From Phycisphaeraceae bacterium (lineage in GTDB: Bacteria; Planctomycetota; Phycisphaerae; Phycisphaerales; Phycisphaeraceae): a stretch of DNA of 64,000 nucleotides. Below, one piece after another: positions 19,932 through 28,522 of the stretch. Below the pieces are notes generated by a model, which saw only the letters and a program-made list of their open reading frames with translations, ran no database searches and was not told where the DNA came from. How positions within the stretch are numbered: position 1 is the first letter of the stretch; every line of letters begins with the position of its first letter. The translations under genes and the position numbers were made by a program. The DNA lies in NCBI GenBank assembly GCA_020849625.1, contig JADLFV010000129.1, forward strand, positions 16,658 through 80,657, in the 5' to 3' direction.

Positions 19932-20135
19932 ATGACCTGGTTGCTGTATGTATTTGGTGTGTATCTGGCGGCCTGCTACGGGTGGGCGATCTACCTGGCG
20001 GTAAGGCTGTACACCGGCAAGCGGCTGCGCGTGCTGTTGTTCGGCGGGCGCGGACGCCAGGGCACGGGTGTGGAGCTGGAAACGCCGCAGGAGACGACCA
20101 CCGCGGCGCCGACGCACCGACGGCAGGCGGCGTGA
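19932..20135 (+). CDS. Small single-TM protein (67 aa)
   Basis: AAAGGAGG about 8 bp upstream of ATG; MTWLLYVFGVYLAACYGWAIYLAVRLYTGKRLRVLLFGGR; followed by a terminator. Confidence 0.6.
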   Translation: MTWLLYVFGVYLAACYGWAIYLAVRLYTGKRLRVLLFGGRGRQGTGVELETPQETTTAAPTHRRQAA

Positions 20136-20193
20136 GGCAAGCGCGAAAAGCGCAGGCAGCGCGGAAAGTGCAAAACCATTGCGACGGGAGACG

Positions 20194-20219
20194 AACGCGA
20201 GGGCGGCTCGCGTTTTTTT
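20194..20219 (+). terminator. Rho-independent terminator
   Basis: CGCGAG-GGCGG-CTCGCG-TTTTTTT. Confidence 0.75.
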
Positions 20220-20280
20220 ATTTGCATGGTGAGCGCGACAAGTCGCGGCGCTTCGTAGCGCAAGGGCTCGCCATGTGTGC

Positions 20281-21381
20281 TTAGAGGCGGCGGACGCCGG
20301 TCTCCAGCACGGCCAGGACGGCGATGATGACCAGGGCCTGGATACCGATGATCAGGGCCAGGTCGCCTTCCAGCCAGCCGATGACCAGGCCGCTCATCCC
20401 GGTGGCCAGCACGCAAAGCCAGATCAGTCCGACCGCGCGTTGTTTGCTCAGGCCCAGGCGGACCAGGCGATGGGAGAAGTGGCTCTGGTCGCCGCGGAAG
20501 GGACTGCGCCCGGCCAGCAGGCGCACGAGGGTGACGCTGAACAGGTCATAGAGCGGCACGGCCATCATGACCACGGGCATGATGACGGCGTGCGGATGCA
20601 ACTGTAATGAGTAGGGATTGAAATAGGTGGTGCGGACGGAGATGACCGCCATGATGGTGCCGACGACCAGCGACCCGCCGTCCCCCATGAAGAGCCGCGC
20701 GGGCGGGAGGTTGAAGGCGAGGAACCCGAGCAAGGCTCCAGCCAGCAGGGCGCAGAGGCCGGCCACGAACCATTGCCCGCCGGCCAGGGTGATGATCAGG
20801 TAAAGCCCGGACAAAATCATGGCCACCCCGGCGCTCAGGCCGTCCATGTTGTCCAGGAAGTTGAAGGCATTGATGACGATGGTGATCCACAGCACGCTCA
20901 GGCCGACGCTCAGCAGGTAGCCGCCGGCCCCGTAGTGTTCGAACTGGCGAAGGATGCGCATGTCGGCGGCGATGGCGAGCATGGCGGCGATCAGCAGCAT
21001 GACCAGCATCTTGGGCAGCGGCCCGAGGCGCACGCGGTCGTCGATCAGCCCCAGCAGGTGAATGATCAGCAGGGCGCCCAGGAGGATGGCGGCATTGAAG
21101 GTTTCGTGTTGCAGGCCGGGCAGATGACGCGCCACGTCGCGCGGCCAGAGGTCGGTCGGCAGCAGCCAGGCGGCGATGACCAGCACCGCCAGGGGCCAGG
21201 TGACGGCCCAGAAGATGGCGATGCCGCCGGTGTTGGCGACGGAGCGCTCGTGTTGTTTGTGGGCCTCGCTGCCGCTGCGATCGAGCCAGCCGGCCCGCGT
21301 GCTCAGCAGCAGCACGATGGCACACAGCGACACGCACAACAGCAGTCCCACGCCGATCAGCGACAGCACCACCAGCAGCAT
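20281..21381 (-). CDS. MraY/WecA-family undecaprenyl-phosphate glycosyl-1-phosphate transferase
   Basis: LIHLLGLIDDRVRLGPLPK...NAFNFLDNMDGLSAGV...LFMGDGGSLVVG; many TM segments. Confidence 0.92.
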   Translation of the reverse strand: MLLVVLSLIGVGLLLCVSLCAIVLLLSTRAGWLDRSGSEAHKQHERSVANTGGIAIFWAVTWPLAVLVIAAWLLPTDLWPRDVARHLPGLQHETFNAAILLGALLIIHLLGLIDDRVRLGPLPKMLVMLLIAAMLAIAADMRILRQFEHYGAGGYLLSVGLSVLWITIVINAFNFLDNMDGLSAGVAMILSGLYLIITLAGGQWFVAGLCALLAGALLGFLAFNLPPARLFMGDGGSLVVGTIMAVISVRTTYFNPYSLQLHPHAVIMPVVMMAVPLYDLFSVTLVRLLAGRSPFRGDQSHFSHRLVRLGLSKQRAVGLIWLCVLATGMSGLVIGWLEGDLALIIGIQALVIIAVLAVLETGVRRL

Positions 21382-21402
21382 GGCGGTAGTTTAACCATAT
21401 AG

Positions 21403-21451
21403 CCCCGGCCTTGGCCGGGGAAATCCACATAGCCCGGCCATGTTGGCCGGG
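21403..21451. repeat. Pair of AGCCCCGGCC-type palindromes
   Basis: CCCCGGCCTTGGCCGGGG (21403-21420) and CCCGGCCATGTTGGCCGGG (21433-21451). Confidence 0.75.
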
Positions 21452-21453
21452 TT

Positions 21454-22446
21454 TCAGTCGCCCAGCACGTAGGCGAAGATCAGGGGGGCGACGATGCTGG
21501 CGTCGGATTGGATCATGAACTTGGGCGTATCGACGGCGAGCTTGCCCCAGGTGATCTTTTCGTTGGGCACCGCGCCGCTGTAGCCGCCGTAGCTGGTGAC
21601 GGCATCGGAGATCTGGCAGAAGTAACCCCAGAAGGGCGTGTCCTCCCATTCCAGGTCCTGGATCATCATGGGCACGGCACAGATGGGGAAGTCGCCCGCG
21701 ATGCCGCCGCCGATCTGGAAGAAACCTATTGATGGTTTGCCCGCGCCCTTGTTGCAGTTTTTCTGATACCAATCCGCCAGCATGACCATGGCTTCGGTGC
21801 CCAGGCGCATGATGCGGTGCTCTTCGATCTTGCGCTTCATGGTCCAGGCTGCGAACATGTTGCCCATGGTCGAGTCTTCCCAGCCGGGCGTGATGATGGG
21901 AATGTTTTTCGCTTTAGCGGCCAGCATCCAGGAATCTTCCCTGGGCAACTGGAAGTGCTGCTCGATATCGCTCTGGCCGAGGATTTCCCAGAAATACTGG
22001 TAAGGAAACTTGCGCGTGCCGTTTTTCACCGCGGCGTCCCACAAGTCGTACATGCGATGCTCGACGTGGCGCATGACGTCTTCGGGAATGCAGGTGTCGG
22101 TCACGCGGTTCATGCCGCGATCGTAAAGAGCTTTTTCGTCGGCAGCACTCAACGCTCGCCAGTTGGGGCAGTGTTCATACTCGTTGCCCGCCAGCAGGGT
22201 GAACACGTCCTCTTCCAGGTTGGCGCCCGTGCAGGTGATGGCGTGGACCTTGTCCCGCATGATCATGCGCGACAGGATACGTCCGATGCGAGCGGTGGAC
22301 ATGGCCCCGGCCAAAGTGATCATCATCCGGCCCCCGGCCGCCAGGTGCGCTTCGTAAGCCCTGGCGGCGGTGACCGTCTCGCGGGCGTTGAAGTGCAGGT
22401 AATGACGCTCAATAAATTCACGGACCGGCGAAGGCATTGGAATCAT
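21454..22446 (-). CDS. Deoxyhypusine synthase-like family protein
   Basis: MMITLAGAMSTARIGRILSRMIMRDKVHAITCTGANLEEDVFTLLAGN...IPIITPGWEDSTMGNMFAAW...GGGIAGDFPICAVPMM. Confidence 0.85.
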   Translation of the reverse strand: MIPMPSPVREFIERHYLHFNARETVTAARAYEAHLAAGGRMMITLAGAMSTARIGRILSRMIMRDKVHAITCTGANLEEDVFTLLAGNEYEHCPNWRALSAADEKALYDRGMNRVTDTCIPEDVMRHVEHRMYDLWDAAVKNGTRKFPYQYFWEILGQSDIEQHFQLPREDSWMLAAKAKNIPIITPGWEDSTMGNMFAAWTMKRKIEEHRIMRLGTEAMVMLADWYQKNCNKGAGKPSIGFFQIGGGIAGDFPICAVPMMIQDLEWEDTPFWGYFCQISDAVTSYGGYSGAVPNEKITWGKLAVDTPKFMIQSDASIVAPLIFAYVLGD

Positions 22447-22488
22447 CTCCCGTGTTGGCGAATGAAAGTTGGCTGGTGATGTTGATCT

Positions 22489-23286
22489 TTACAGTCCCAG
22501 CACCTGGCGCATCGAGTAGCGGCCGGGTCCTTTGTCCGCGATCCATCGCGCAGCCTGCAGCGCGCCTTTGACATAACTGTCACGACTGGTTGACACGTGC
22601 GTCAACTCCAGCCGCTCGCCCTCGGCTGCGAAGTAGATCGTGTGCTGCCCGGCCAGGTCGCCGAGGCGCAGGGCCTGAATCGTAATTTCACTTTTCTTCC
22701 GGGGGCACTGCGGGCCGTGACGTTGCAGGACCACATCCTTGTCGAAGTCGCGCCCGGTGGCGGAGCAGAGTGTGCGAGCCAGGCTCAGGGCGGTGCCGGA
22801 GGGCGCATCGTGCTTGCCGCGATGGTGGGCCTCGAGGATTTCGATGTCGTAATCTTCGCCCAACAGCGGGGCTGCCTGCCGCAGCAAGCTGTGCAGCACG
22901 TTGACCACCAGGCTGAAGTTGCTCTCCCAGATGACCGGGACGTCGCGGGCCGCGTCATCGAGCCGCTTCTGATCGGCGGCGGTCAGTCCGGTAATCCCGC
23001 AGACCAGGGCGAGCTTGTGCTGGCGGCACAACGCGATCGTGGCCGGCAGGGCGGCGGCGGCACTGAAATCGATCAGCACGCGGGCTCCGGCATTCGGCGG
23101 GATCTGGCTGCTGATGGCCACCCCGTTGGCTGCTATGCCAGCCAGGATCCCGGCATCCTGGCCCATCTGTGGACAGTCGGGCCGCTCCAGGGCGGCTGCC
23201 AGCTTCAGTTCCGCCGACGCGGCCGCCAGGGCAATCAACCGCCGGCCCATGCGTCCGGCTGCACCGTTTATGACGATCCCGATCAT
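22489..23286 (-). CDS. dapB: 4-hydroxy-tetrahydrodipicolinate reductase
   Basis: MIGIVINGAAGRMGRRLIALAAAS...VLIDFSAAAALPATI...EILEAHHRGKHDAPSGTALSLA; start set at 23286. Confidence 0.92.
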   Translation of the reverse strand: MIGIVINGAAGRMGRRLIALAAASAELKLAAALERPDCPQMGQDAGILAGIAANGVAISSQIPPNAGARVLIDFSAAAALPATIALCRQHKLALVCGITGLTAADQKRLDDAARDVPVIWESNFSLVVNVLHSLLRQAAPLLGEDYDIEILEAHHRGKHDAPSGTALSLARTLCSATGRDFDKDVVLQRHGPQCPRKKSEITIQALRLGDLAGQHTIYFAAEGERLELTHVSTSRDSYVKGALQAARWIADKGPGRYSMRQVLGL

Positions 23287-23352
23287 GGCTGCGACCTTAT
23301 TCTCAGTCAGTCCGGGAAGCAAGCGGGCGGCTGGTTGGCTAGAATTGGAACC

Positions 23353-24927
23353 ATGGGCTTTCTGGACAAATTCAAAGGTAAGGGCAAGCCGGGATCCGCG
23401 GAAACCGCCGCGGCGGGCGGGGGCGTTTCCGGGGCCGGCGACGGCAACGGTGCGGCAGACAGTTCCGGGGGCGCTTCCGGGGGCGGTTTCAAGCCGGACC
23501 CCCGCAAGGCCCGCAAGTTCTTCGAGTATGGCCAAACCACCGCCGACTCGGGCAACTTCGACTACTCCATCGAGTGCTACATCAACGGTCTGCGCCACGA
23601 GCCGGAGTCCATGCCCCAGCACGAGGCCCTCTACGAAGTCGCCAAACGCCGCAAGGTCAAAGGCGGCAAGCCGGCCGGGTTCGGCGAAAAGCACAAGTCG
23701 CTGGGCCCGCGACCGGTGGACAAGATGCTGCAAATGGAAAAGGTCTGGGCCAAGGACATCCTCAACGCCTCAGCCATGCTCGACTTCTTCTCCGAAGCCG
23801 TCGAAGCCGTTGACAAGCACCCCGACCTGAAGAACCTCGCCGAAGTCGCCTACTGGATCGGCGGCCTGCTGCTGGATTCCCTGGCCACGGTCAAGCGGCC
23901 CAAGCCCATGCTGATCAAGGCCCGCGACCTGTTCGTGCGCATCGAAGCCTTCGACAAGGCGGTGGACGCCTGCCGCCGCGCCCTGGCTCACGATCCGAGC
24001 AACAACGACCTGATGCAGGAACTCAAGCAGTTGGAAGCCTCCAACGCCATGCAGGCCGGCGGCTACAACAAGACCAGCGCCGAGGAGGGCGGCTTCCGCC
24101 AGTTCGTGCGTGACGCCGGCAAGCAGCAGGCCCTCGAGCAGGACGACACGGTTTCCAAGACCTCTTCCATGGTCGATCAGATCATCGCTCGCCGCCGCAC
24201 TGAATATGAAGAGGACCCCGAAGACCTCGACCGCATGCTCAAGCTGGCCAATGCTCTGGTGCAGAAGGAAACCGACGCCGAGGAGAACGAAGCGATCAAG
24301 ATGCTGGATGCCGCCTTCGAGGAGACCAGCAGTTATCGTTTCAAGGTCCGAGCCGGCGACATCCGCATGAAGCAGATGAACCGCCGTCTGCGCGAGCTTC
24401 GCCATCAGCTCAAGGAAAATCCCGGCGACGAGCAGCTCAAGCAGCGGTTTGAGCAGCACCGCCGCGATCAGTTGACGTTCGAGTTGAATGAGTTCGCCGA
24501 GCGGGTCAAGAACTATCCGACCGACCTGGCCATCCGCTTCGAGCTGGGTCTGCGGCTGTACCTGGCCGGCCAGATCGACGAGGCCATCGGCGCCTTCCAG
24601 CAGGCCAAGGCCGAGCCCAAGCACCGCTCCATCTCCCACGCTTACCTGGGACAATGCTACCTGCAGAAGGACTGGCTGGACGAGGCCATCGGCACCCTCG
24701 AGGACGGCCTGGACCAGCACCCGGTCAAGAGCGACCGCCAGGGACTCGAACTGCAATACATGCTGATGAACGCCTACGAAAAATCCGCCGAGCGCAACAA
24801 CAATCTCGAACAGGCCCAGAAAGCCCGCGAGATCGGCTCCTCCATCCTTCAGACCAACATCAACTACCGCGACATCCGCGACCGCGTGGAGAAAGTCCGG
24901 GCCCTGGTCGATCGACTCAGCGGATGA
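23353..24927 (+). CDS. TPR-repeat protein
   Basis: MGFLDKFKGKGKPGS...; tandem TPR-like segments (FELGLRLYLAGQIDEAIGAFQQAKAEPKHRSISHAYLGQCYLQKDWLDEAIGTLEDGL). Confidence 0.82.
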   Translation: MGFLDKFKGKGKPGSAETAAAGGGVSGAGDGNGAADSSGGASGGGFKPDPRKARKFFEYGQTTADSGNFDYSIECYINGLRHEPESMPQHEALYEVAKRRKVKGGKPAGFGEKHKSLGPRPVDKMLQMEKVWAKDILNASAMLDFFSEAVEAVDKHPDLKNLAEVAYWIGGLLLDSLATVKRPKPMLIKARDLFVRIEAFDKAVDACRRALAHDPSNNDLMQELKQLEASNAMQAGGYNKTSAEEGGFRQFVRDAGKQQALEQDDTVSKTSSMVDQIIARRRTEYEEDPEDLDRMLKLANALVQKETDAEENEAIKMLDAAFEETSSYRFKVRAGDIRMKQMNRRLRELRHQLKENPGDEQLKQRFEQHRRDQLTFELNEFAERVKNYPTDLAIRFELGLRLYLAGQIDEAIGAFQQAKAEPKHRSISHAYLGQCYLQKDWLDEAIGTLEDGLDQHPVKSDRQGLELQYMLMNAYEKSAERNNNLEQAQKAREIGSSILQTNINYRDIRDRVEKVRALVDRLSG

Positions 24928-24933
24928 GCGGGT

Positions 24934-25036
24934 ATTTTAGATTTTAGATTTGCGATTTCTGCACGCTTATGGGGGCAACGCCATCGATGACAGCAGTTTA
25001 TTCCAAATCGCAAATCGCAAATCTAAAATCTCAAAT
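24934..25036. repeat. Inverted tandem-heptamer array (ATTTTAG/ATTTGCG type)
   Basis: ATTTTAGATTTTAGATTTGCGATTTC ... AAATCGCAAATCGCAAATCTAAAATCTCAAAT. Confidence 0.8.
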
Positions 25037-25781
25037 TCCCCTCGCCCTCGCCATTATCCCCGCCCGTTACGCCTCCGTGCGCTTCCCCGCCAAGCCGCTG
25101 GCGGCTGACACCGGCAAAACGCTCATCCAGCACGTGGTCGAGAACACCCAACGCGCTTCGCTGATCGAACGCGTGGTGGTGGCCACCGATGACCAGCGCA
25201 TCTTCGATGCCGTCAAGGCATTCGGCGGCGAAGTGGTGATGACCGGCGAACATCCCAACGGCACCAGCCGCATCGCCGAGGCCGTGCAGATTCTGCACAC
25301 CGCCCACGAGTTGATCGTCAACGTGCAGGGCGATGAGCCGGAGATCGAGCCGGACGTGATCGACTCGCTGATCGATGGTTTAGCACGCGATCCATCCTCC
25401 GACATGGCCACGCTCTACTCGCGCTTCGCCGAAGGCGAGGACCCAGCCAATCCCAACATCGTCAAAGTGGTCATGGATCAGCACAACCACGCCATCTACT
25501 TCTCACGCAGTCTCATTCCATACACCCGAGACCCGAATCCCGAAACCCGATACCCGATCTTCAAGCACCCCGGCCTGTACGCCTATCGCCGCAGTTTTCT
25601 GCTGCACTATCCGCAGCTTTCACCCACGCCGCTGGAGCAGGCCGAGAAGCTCGAGCAGTTGCGGGTGATCGAGCACGGCTTCAAGATCGCCCTGATCCCC
25701 GCCATCGCCCCCCATCCGGGCATCGATACGCCCGAACAGTATCAGGCATTCGTGAAACGCTGCCAATCGCGCCGCGCGTGA
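24987..25781 (+). CDS. kdsB: 3-deoxy-manno-octulosonate cytidylyltransferase
   Basis: LALAIIPARYASVRFPAKPLAADTGKTLIQHVVENT...VVVATDDQRIFDAV...NVQGDEPEIEP; first residues are repeat-derived (start uncertain: 24969 or 24987). Confidence 0.93.
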   Translation: MTAVYSKSQIANLKSQIPLALAIIPARYASVRFPAKPLAADTGKTLIQHVVENTQRASLIERVVVATDDQRIFDAVKAFGGEVVMTGEHPNGTSRIAEAVQILHTAHELIVNVQGDEPEIEPDVIDSLIDGLARDPSSDMATLYSRFAEGEDPANPNIVKVVMDQHNHAIYFSRSLIPYTRDPNPETRYPIFKHPGLYAYRRSFLLHYPQLSPTPLEQAEKLEQLRVIEHGFKIALIPAIAPHPGIDTPEQYQAFVKRCQSRRA

Positions 25782-25947
25782 TGAAACTTCACCTCCGCCC
25801 CAAGGCCGCTCCGCTTCAGCGGAGCGTAGTCAACGTCCCGAATTACACTCACTTACGCACTCGCGTATCGCTCGCACGCCCCGATGAACCGGGGCGGCCT
25901 CGCCCCCGCACCCATTGAATGCTTATTCCGCCCCCCTGTTACTTGCT

Positions 25948-26493
25948 TCACCAGGTTTTGATTTCAATCCGCTCCAGCACTTCGCCGTACAGTTCCTCCA
26001 TGCGCCGGGCCAGGTCCCTGAACGTGGCGGCCCGGTCAGCGTTCAGTTCGCGCTGGCCCAGGTGCTGAGCCAATGCACCCATGTATTGCGTGGCGTCGAG
26101 CTGTGACAGCAGCAGCGCGCGCTCGAAGTCATCGCCGAACAGCAGCCTTTTGCTGGTGGCGGCCGCGACGATGCTGCGCGCTTCGGCTTCGGCGGCCGGC
26201 AGGTCCGTGATGTCCAGCCGCAACTGTGGATCGGCGGCCGCCATGTGCTCCAGATCCTTTTTCGCCTGCCGGGCCGCCTCCGCGATTGATGTCACCACCG
26301 ACCGCGTCGATTCGCTGGGCTTGCGCAGGATGAACAGCCCATCGACGTTGGCCTCGTCCCGGATCACGCTGTAAAGCAGGCTGTAGCCGGCAACCAGCTC
26401 GCGATTGGGCGCGTCGTCCGGCAGAGTCTTGTGGCCTGCGCATCCAGCCAGCATCAGCCCAGCAACCGCCACGATGGCAAAAGAATATTTCAT
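25948..26493 (-). CDS. Hypothetical lipoprotein
   Basis: MKYSFAIVAVAGLMLAGCAG lipobox. Confidence 0.65.
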   Translation of the reverse strand: MKYSFAIVAVAGLMLAGCAGHKTLPDDAPNRELVAGYSLLYSVIRDEANVDGLFILRKPSESTRSVVTSIAEAARQAKKDLEHMAAADPQLRLDITDLPAAEAEARSIVAAATSKRLLFGDDFERALLLSQLDATQYMGALAQHLGQRELNADRAATFRDLARRMEELYGEVLERIEIKTW

Positions 26494-26581
26494 ACCCCGA
26501 TTGTAATACCGCAACCCCTCCCCGGCACCCCCGGGTACTTTCTTCCAGTCCCGCTCATTTCCGGTCCGGCACAAGAACATA

Positions 26582-26645
26582 TTTAACTTAATTAGTTCCT
26601 TCTCAGCCGGTCTGGACATCGCCGGAGGAACTTAATTAAGTTAAA
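26582..26645. repeat. AT-rich inverted repeat
   Basis: TTTAACTTAATTAGTTCC (26582-26599) ... GGAACTTAATTAAGTTAAA (26627-26645), one 1-nt indel. Confidence 0.75.
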
Positions 26646-26794
26646 ATTGATCTTCTTCAGGGGCGCAGCGGGGGTCGGTTGGTTGGGCGGATGGGTTGGT
26701 GTGTCGATGGGGGTAGGGGCGAGAGTGTTTGGCGATGGGTGCGTTGAGGGGATGCTGGAGACGCTGAATATGCTGGGGGCGGCGCCAGCTCGTG

Positions 26795-26971
26795 CTATTT
26801 TTTGCGTTCGCGCGGGTCGTTTTCGCTGCCGCCCTTGTGCTGCTGCACGGCCCGGCGCAGCAGGAACTCGATCTGGGCGTTGACGCTGCGCAGATCGGCG
26901 GCGGCCCAGCGCTCCAGTTCCTTCCAGAGGGCTGGGTCCATGCGTAACAGAAAGGGTTTGCGCTCAGCCAT
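26795..26971 (-). CDS. Arc/ribbon-helix-helix-like DNA-binding protein (58 aa)
   Basis: [58 protein letters not shown]; absent from the supplied ORF track (below its length cutoff). Confidence 0.75.
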   Translation of the reverse strand: MAERKPFLLRMDPALWKELERWAAADLRSVNAQIEFLLRRAVQQHKGGSENDPRERKK

Positions 26972-27003
26972 GCGTTTGCTTGCTATCTCAAAAAATCAAA
27001 GTC

Positions 27004-27253
27004 TTGAACCGCAGAGACGCGGAGGACGCAGAGCAAGACAACGATTGTGCCGATGAATGCCCATATTCGGATTCAGCCACGGATAAACACGGATGAACAC
27101 AGATGAGTATAGAGTCATAGTCAATTCCATCCGTGCCTATCCGTGTTCCTCCGTGGCTGAATGGTTTATCTCAGCATTTGTCTGCATTCATCATTTATTC
27201 GTCGTTCCTGTTCCTCTGTCTTCCTCTGCGTCTTCCGCGTCTCTGCGGTTCAA
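27004..27253. repeat. Nested long inverted repeats between the SPFH and Arc-like genes
   Basis: Outer TTGAACCGCAGAGACGCGGAGGACGCAGAG / CTCTGCGTCTTCCGCGTCTCTGCGGTTCAA (29/30); inner TTCAGCCACGGATAAACACGGATGAACACAGATGA / TCCATCCGTGCCTATCCGTGTTCCTCCGTGGCTGAA. Confidence 0.85.
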
Positions 27254-27260
27254 ACTGGTT

Positions 27261-28274
27261 TCAGGTATAGAGCGTGCCGGTGTTGACCACGGGCTGGACC
27301 TCGGATTCGCCGCAGAGGACGACCATCAGGTTGCTGATCATTGCGGCTTTGCGCTCGTCGTCCAGCTCCAGCACGTGCTGCTCGGACAATTCCTGCAGGG
27401 CCATGCCCACCATGCTGACGGCCCCGTGCACGATCTTCTGGCGGGCGGCGATGATGGCCTCGGCCTGCTGGCGCCGCAACATGGCCTGGGCGATCTCGGG
27501 GGCGTAGGCCAGGTGAGTCAGGCGCGCTTCCTCGACCACGACGCCGGCCTTGTTCAATCGCTCCTGCAATTCCTGGCAGAGGGCGGCCGAGACTTCCTCG
27601 ACACCGCTGCGCAGGGTGGTTTCGTTTTCTTCGCCATGATCGTAGGCATACAGGCTGGCCAGGTGGCGGATGGCGGATTCGCTCTGGATTTCCACGTAAT
27701 TTTCGTAGTCATCGACATCGAACATGGCCTGGGCGGTGTCGCGCACGCGCCAGACGATCACGGCTGCGATCTCCACGGGGTTGCCGCGGCGGTCGTTGAC
27801 CTTGAGCGTGTCGCTGTTCATGTTGCGCACGCGCAGGGAGACTTTGAAGCGTTTGGGGCCTTTGTGTGGAGTGTGCTGAACTTCTTTGTGGGCTTGCTTG
27901 GCCTGTGCCTCGGCCATTCTTTCGGCGAAGCTGCTGCCGCCGGTGGGGCTGTTGGAGTAGAAGGGATTGCCCCAGTGGAAGCCGCTCTGACGGACAGTGC
28001 CCTTGTAGGTGCCGAAGAGCACCAGCACGCGGGCCTCGTTGGGCTGGAGGGCGAAGAAGCCGGGCATCATCAGAATGCTCAACAGCAGGCCGAGGATGGA
28101 CACTACAAAGGGCCACCAATGGGGGTGCCTCACCGCCACCACGCCGGCTGCGATGGCATAGATCAGCAGGCCGATGCTGCCCAGCAGCAGCAGAATGTTG
28201 ATCGGCAGCATGAGCCAGCCGCTGCCCACATGCACGGTTCGTTCCCGACTCACCGACAGTTGTTGCTCGTTCAT
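27261..28274 (-). CDS. SPFH/Band 7 domain protein
   Basis: [34 protein letters not shown]...[41 protein letters not shown]...[39 protein letters not shown]. Confidence 0.9.
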   Translation of the reverse strand: MNEQQLSVSRERTVHVGSGWLMLPINILLLLGSIGLLIYAIAAGVVAVRHPHWWPFVVSILGLLLSILMMPGFFALQPNEARVLVLFGTYKGTVRQSGFHWGNPFYSNSPTGGSSFAERMAEAQAKQAHKEVQHTPHKGPKRFKVSLRVRNMNSDTLKVNDRRGNPVEIAAVIVWRVRDTAQAMFDVDDYENYVEIQSESAIRHLASLYAYDHGEENETTLRSGVEEVSAALCQELQERLNKAGVVVEEARLTHLAYAPEIAQAMLRRQQAEAIIAARQKIVHGAVSMVGMALQELSEQHVLELDDERKAAMISNLMVVLCGESEVQPVVNTGTLYT

Positions 28275-28385
28275 GATCCCGGCTCCCTCGTTGGTTGACA
28301 GGCATCCCGCCACGGCGCGGGTGTATAGCAAAATGATATCATATTGAAATCGCTGTGTCAAGGGGTTTTTCTGGTGCGGGAGGCG

Positions 28386-28447
28386 GCCGCTTGCGGCTTC
28401 GCGGAGCGCCGCGATTGATCGTGTGGTTCCGCGAAGCCGCAAGCGGC
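28386..28447. repeat. Perfect 20-bp inverted repeat
   Basis: GCCGCTTGCGGCTTCGCGGA (28386-28405) / TCCGCGAAGCCGCAAGCGGC (28428-28447). Confidence 0.8.
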
Positions 28448-28522
28448 TGGAACATCACCCGCGAATCACGGGTGGTTTACGGCGCTCTTGAATCTTGATC
28501 CCCCTGCGCGGTACAGTAGGAC

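Noticed and set aside
22597-23352. N-terminal extension of the 776-aa plus ORF ahead of MGFLDKFKGKG
   Set aside because: This part is antisense to dapB; the natural start is the ATG at 23353.
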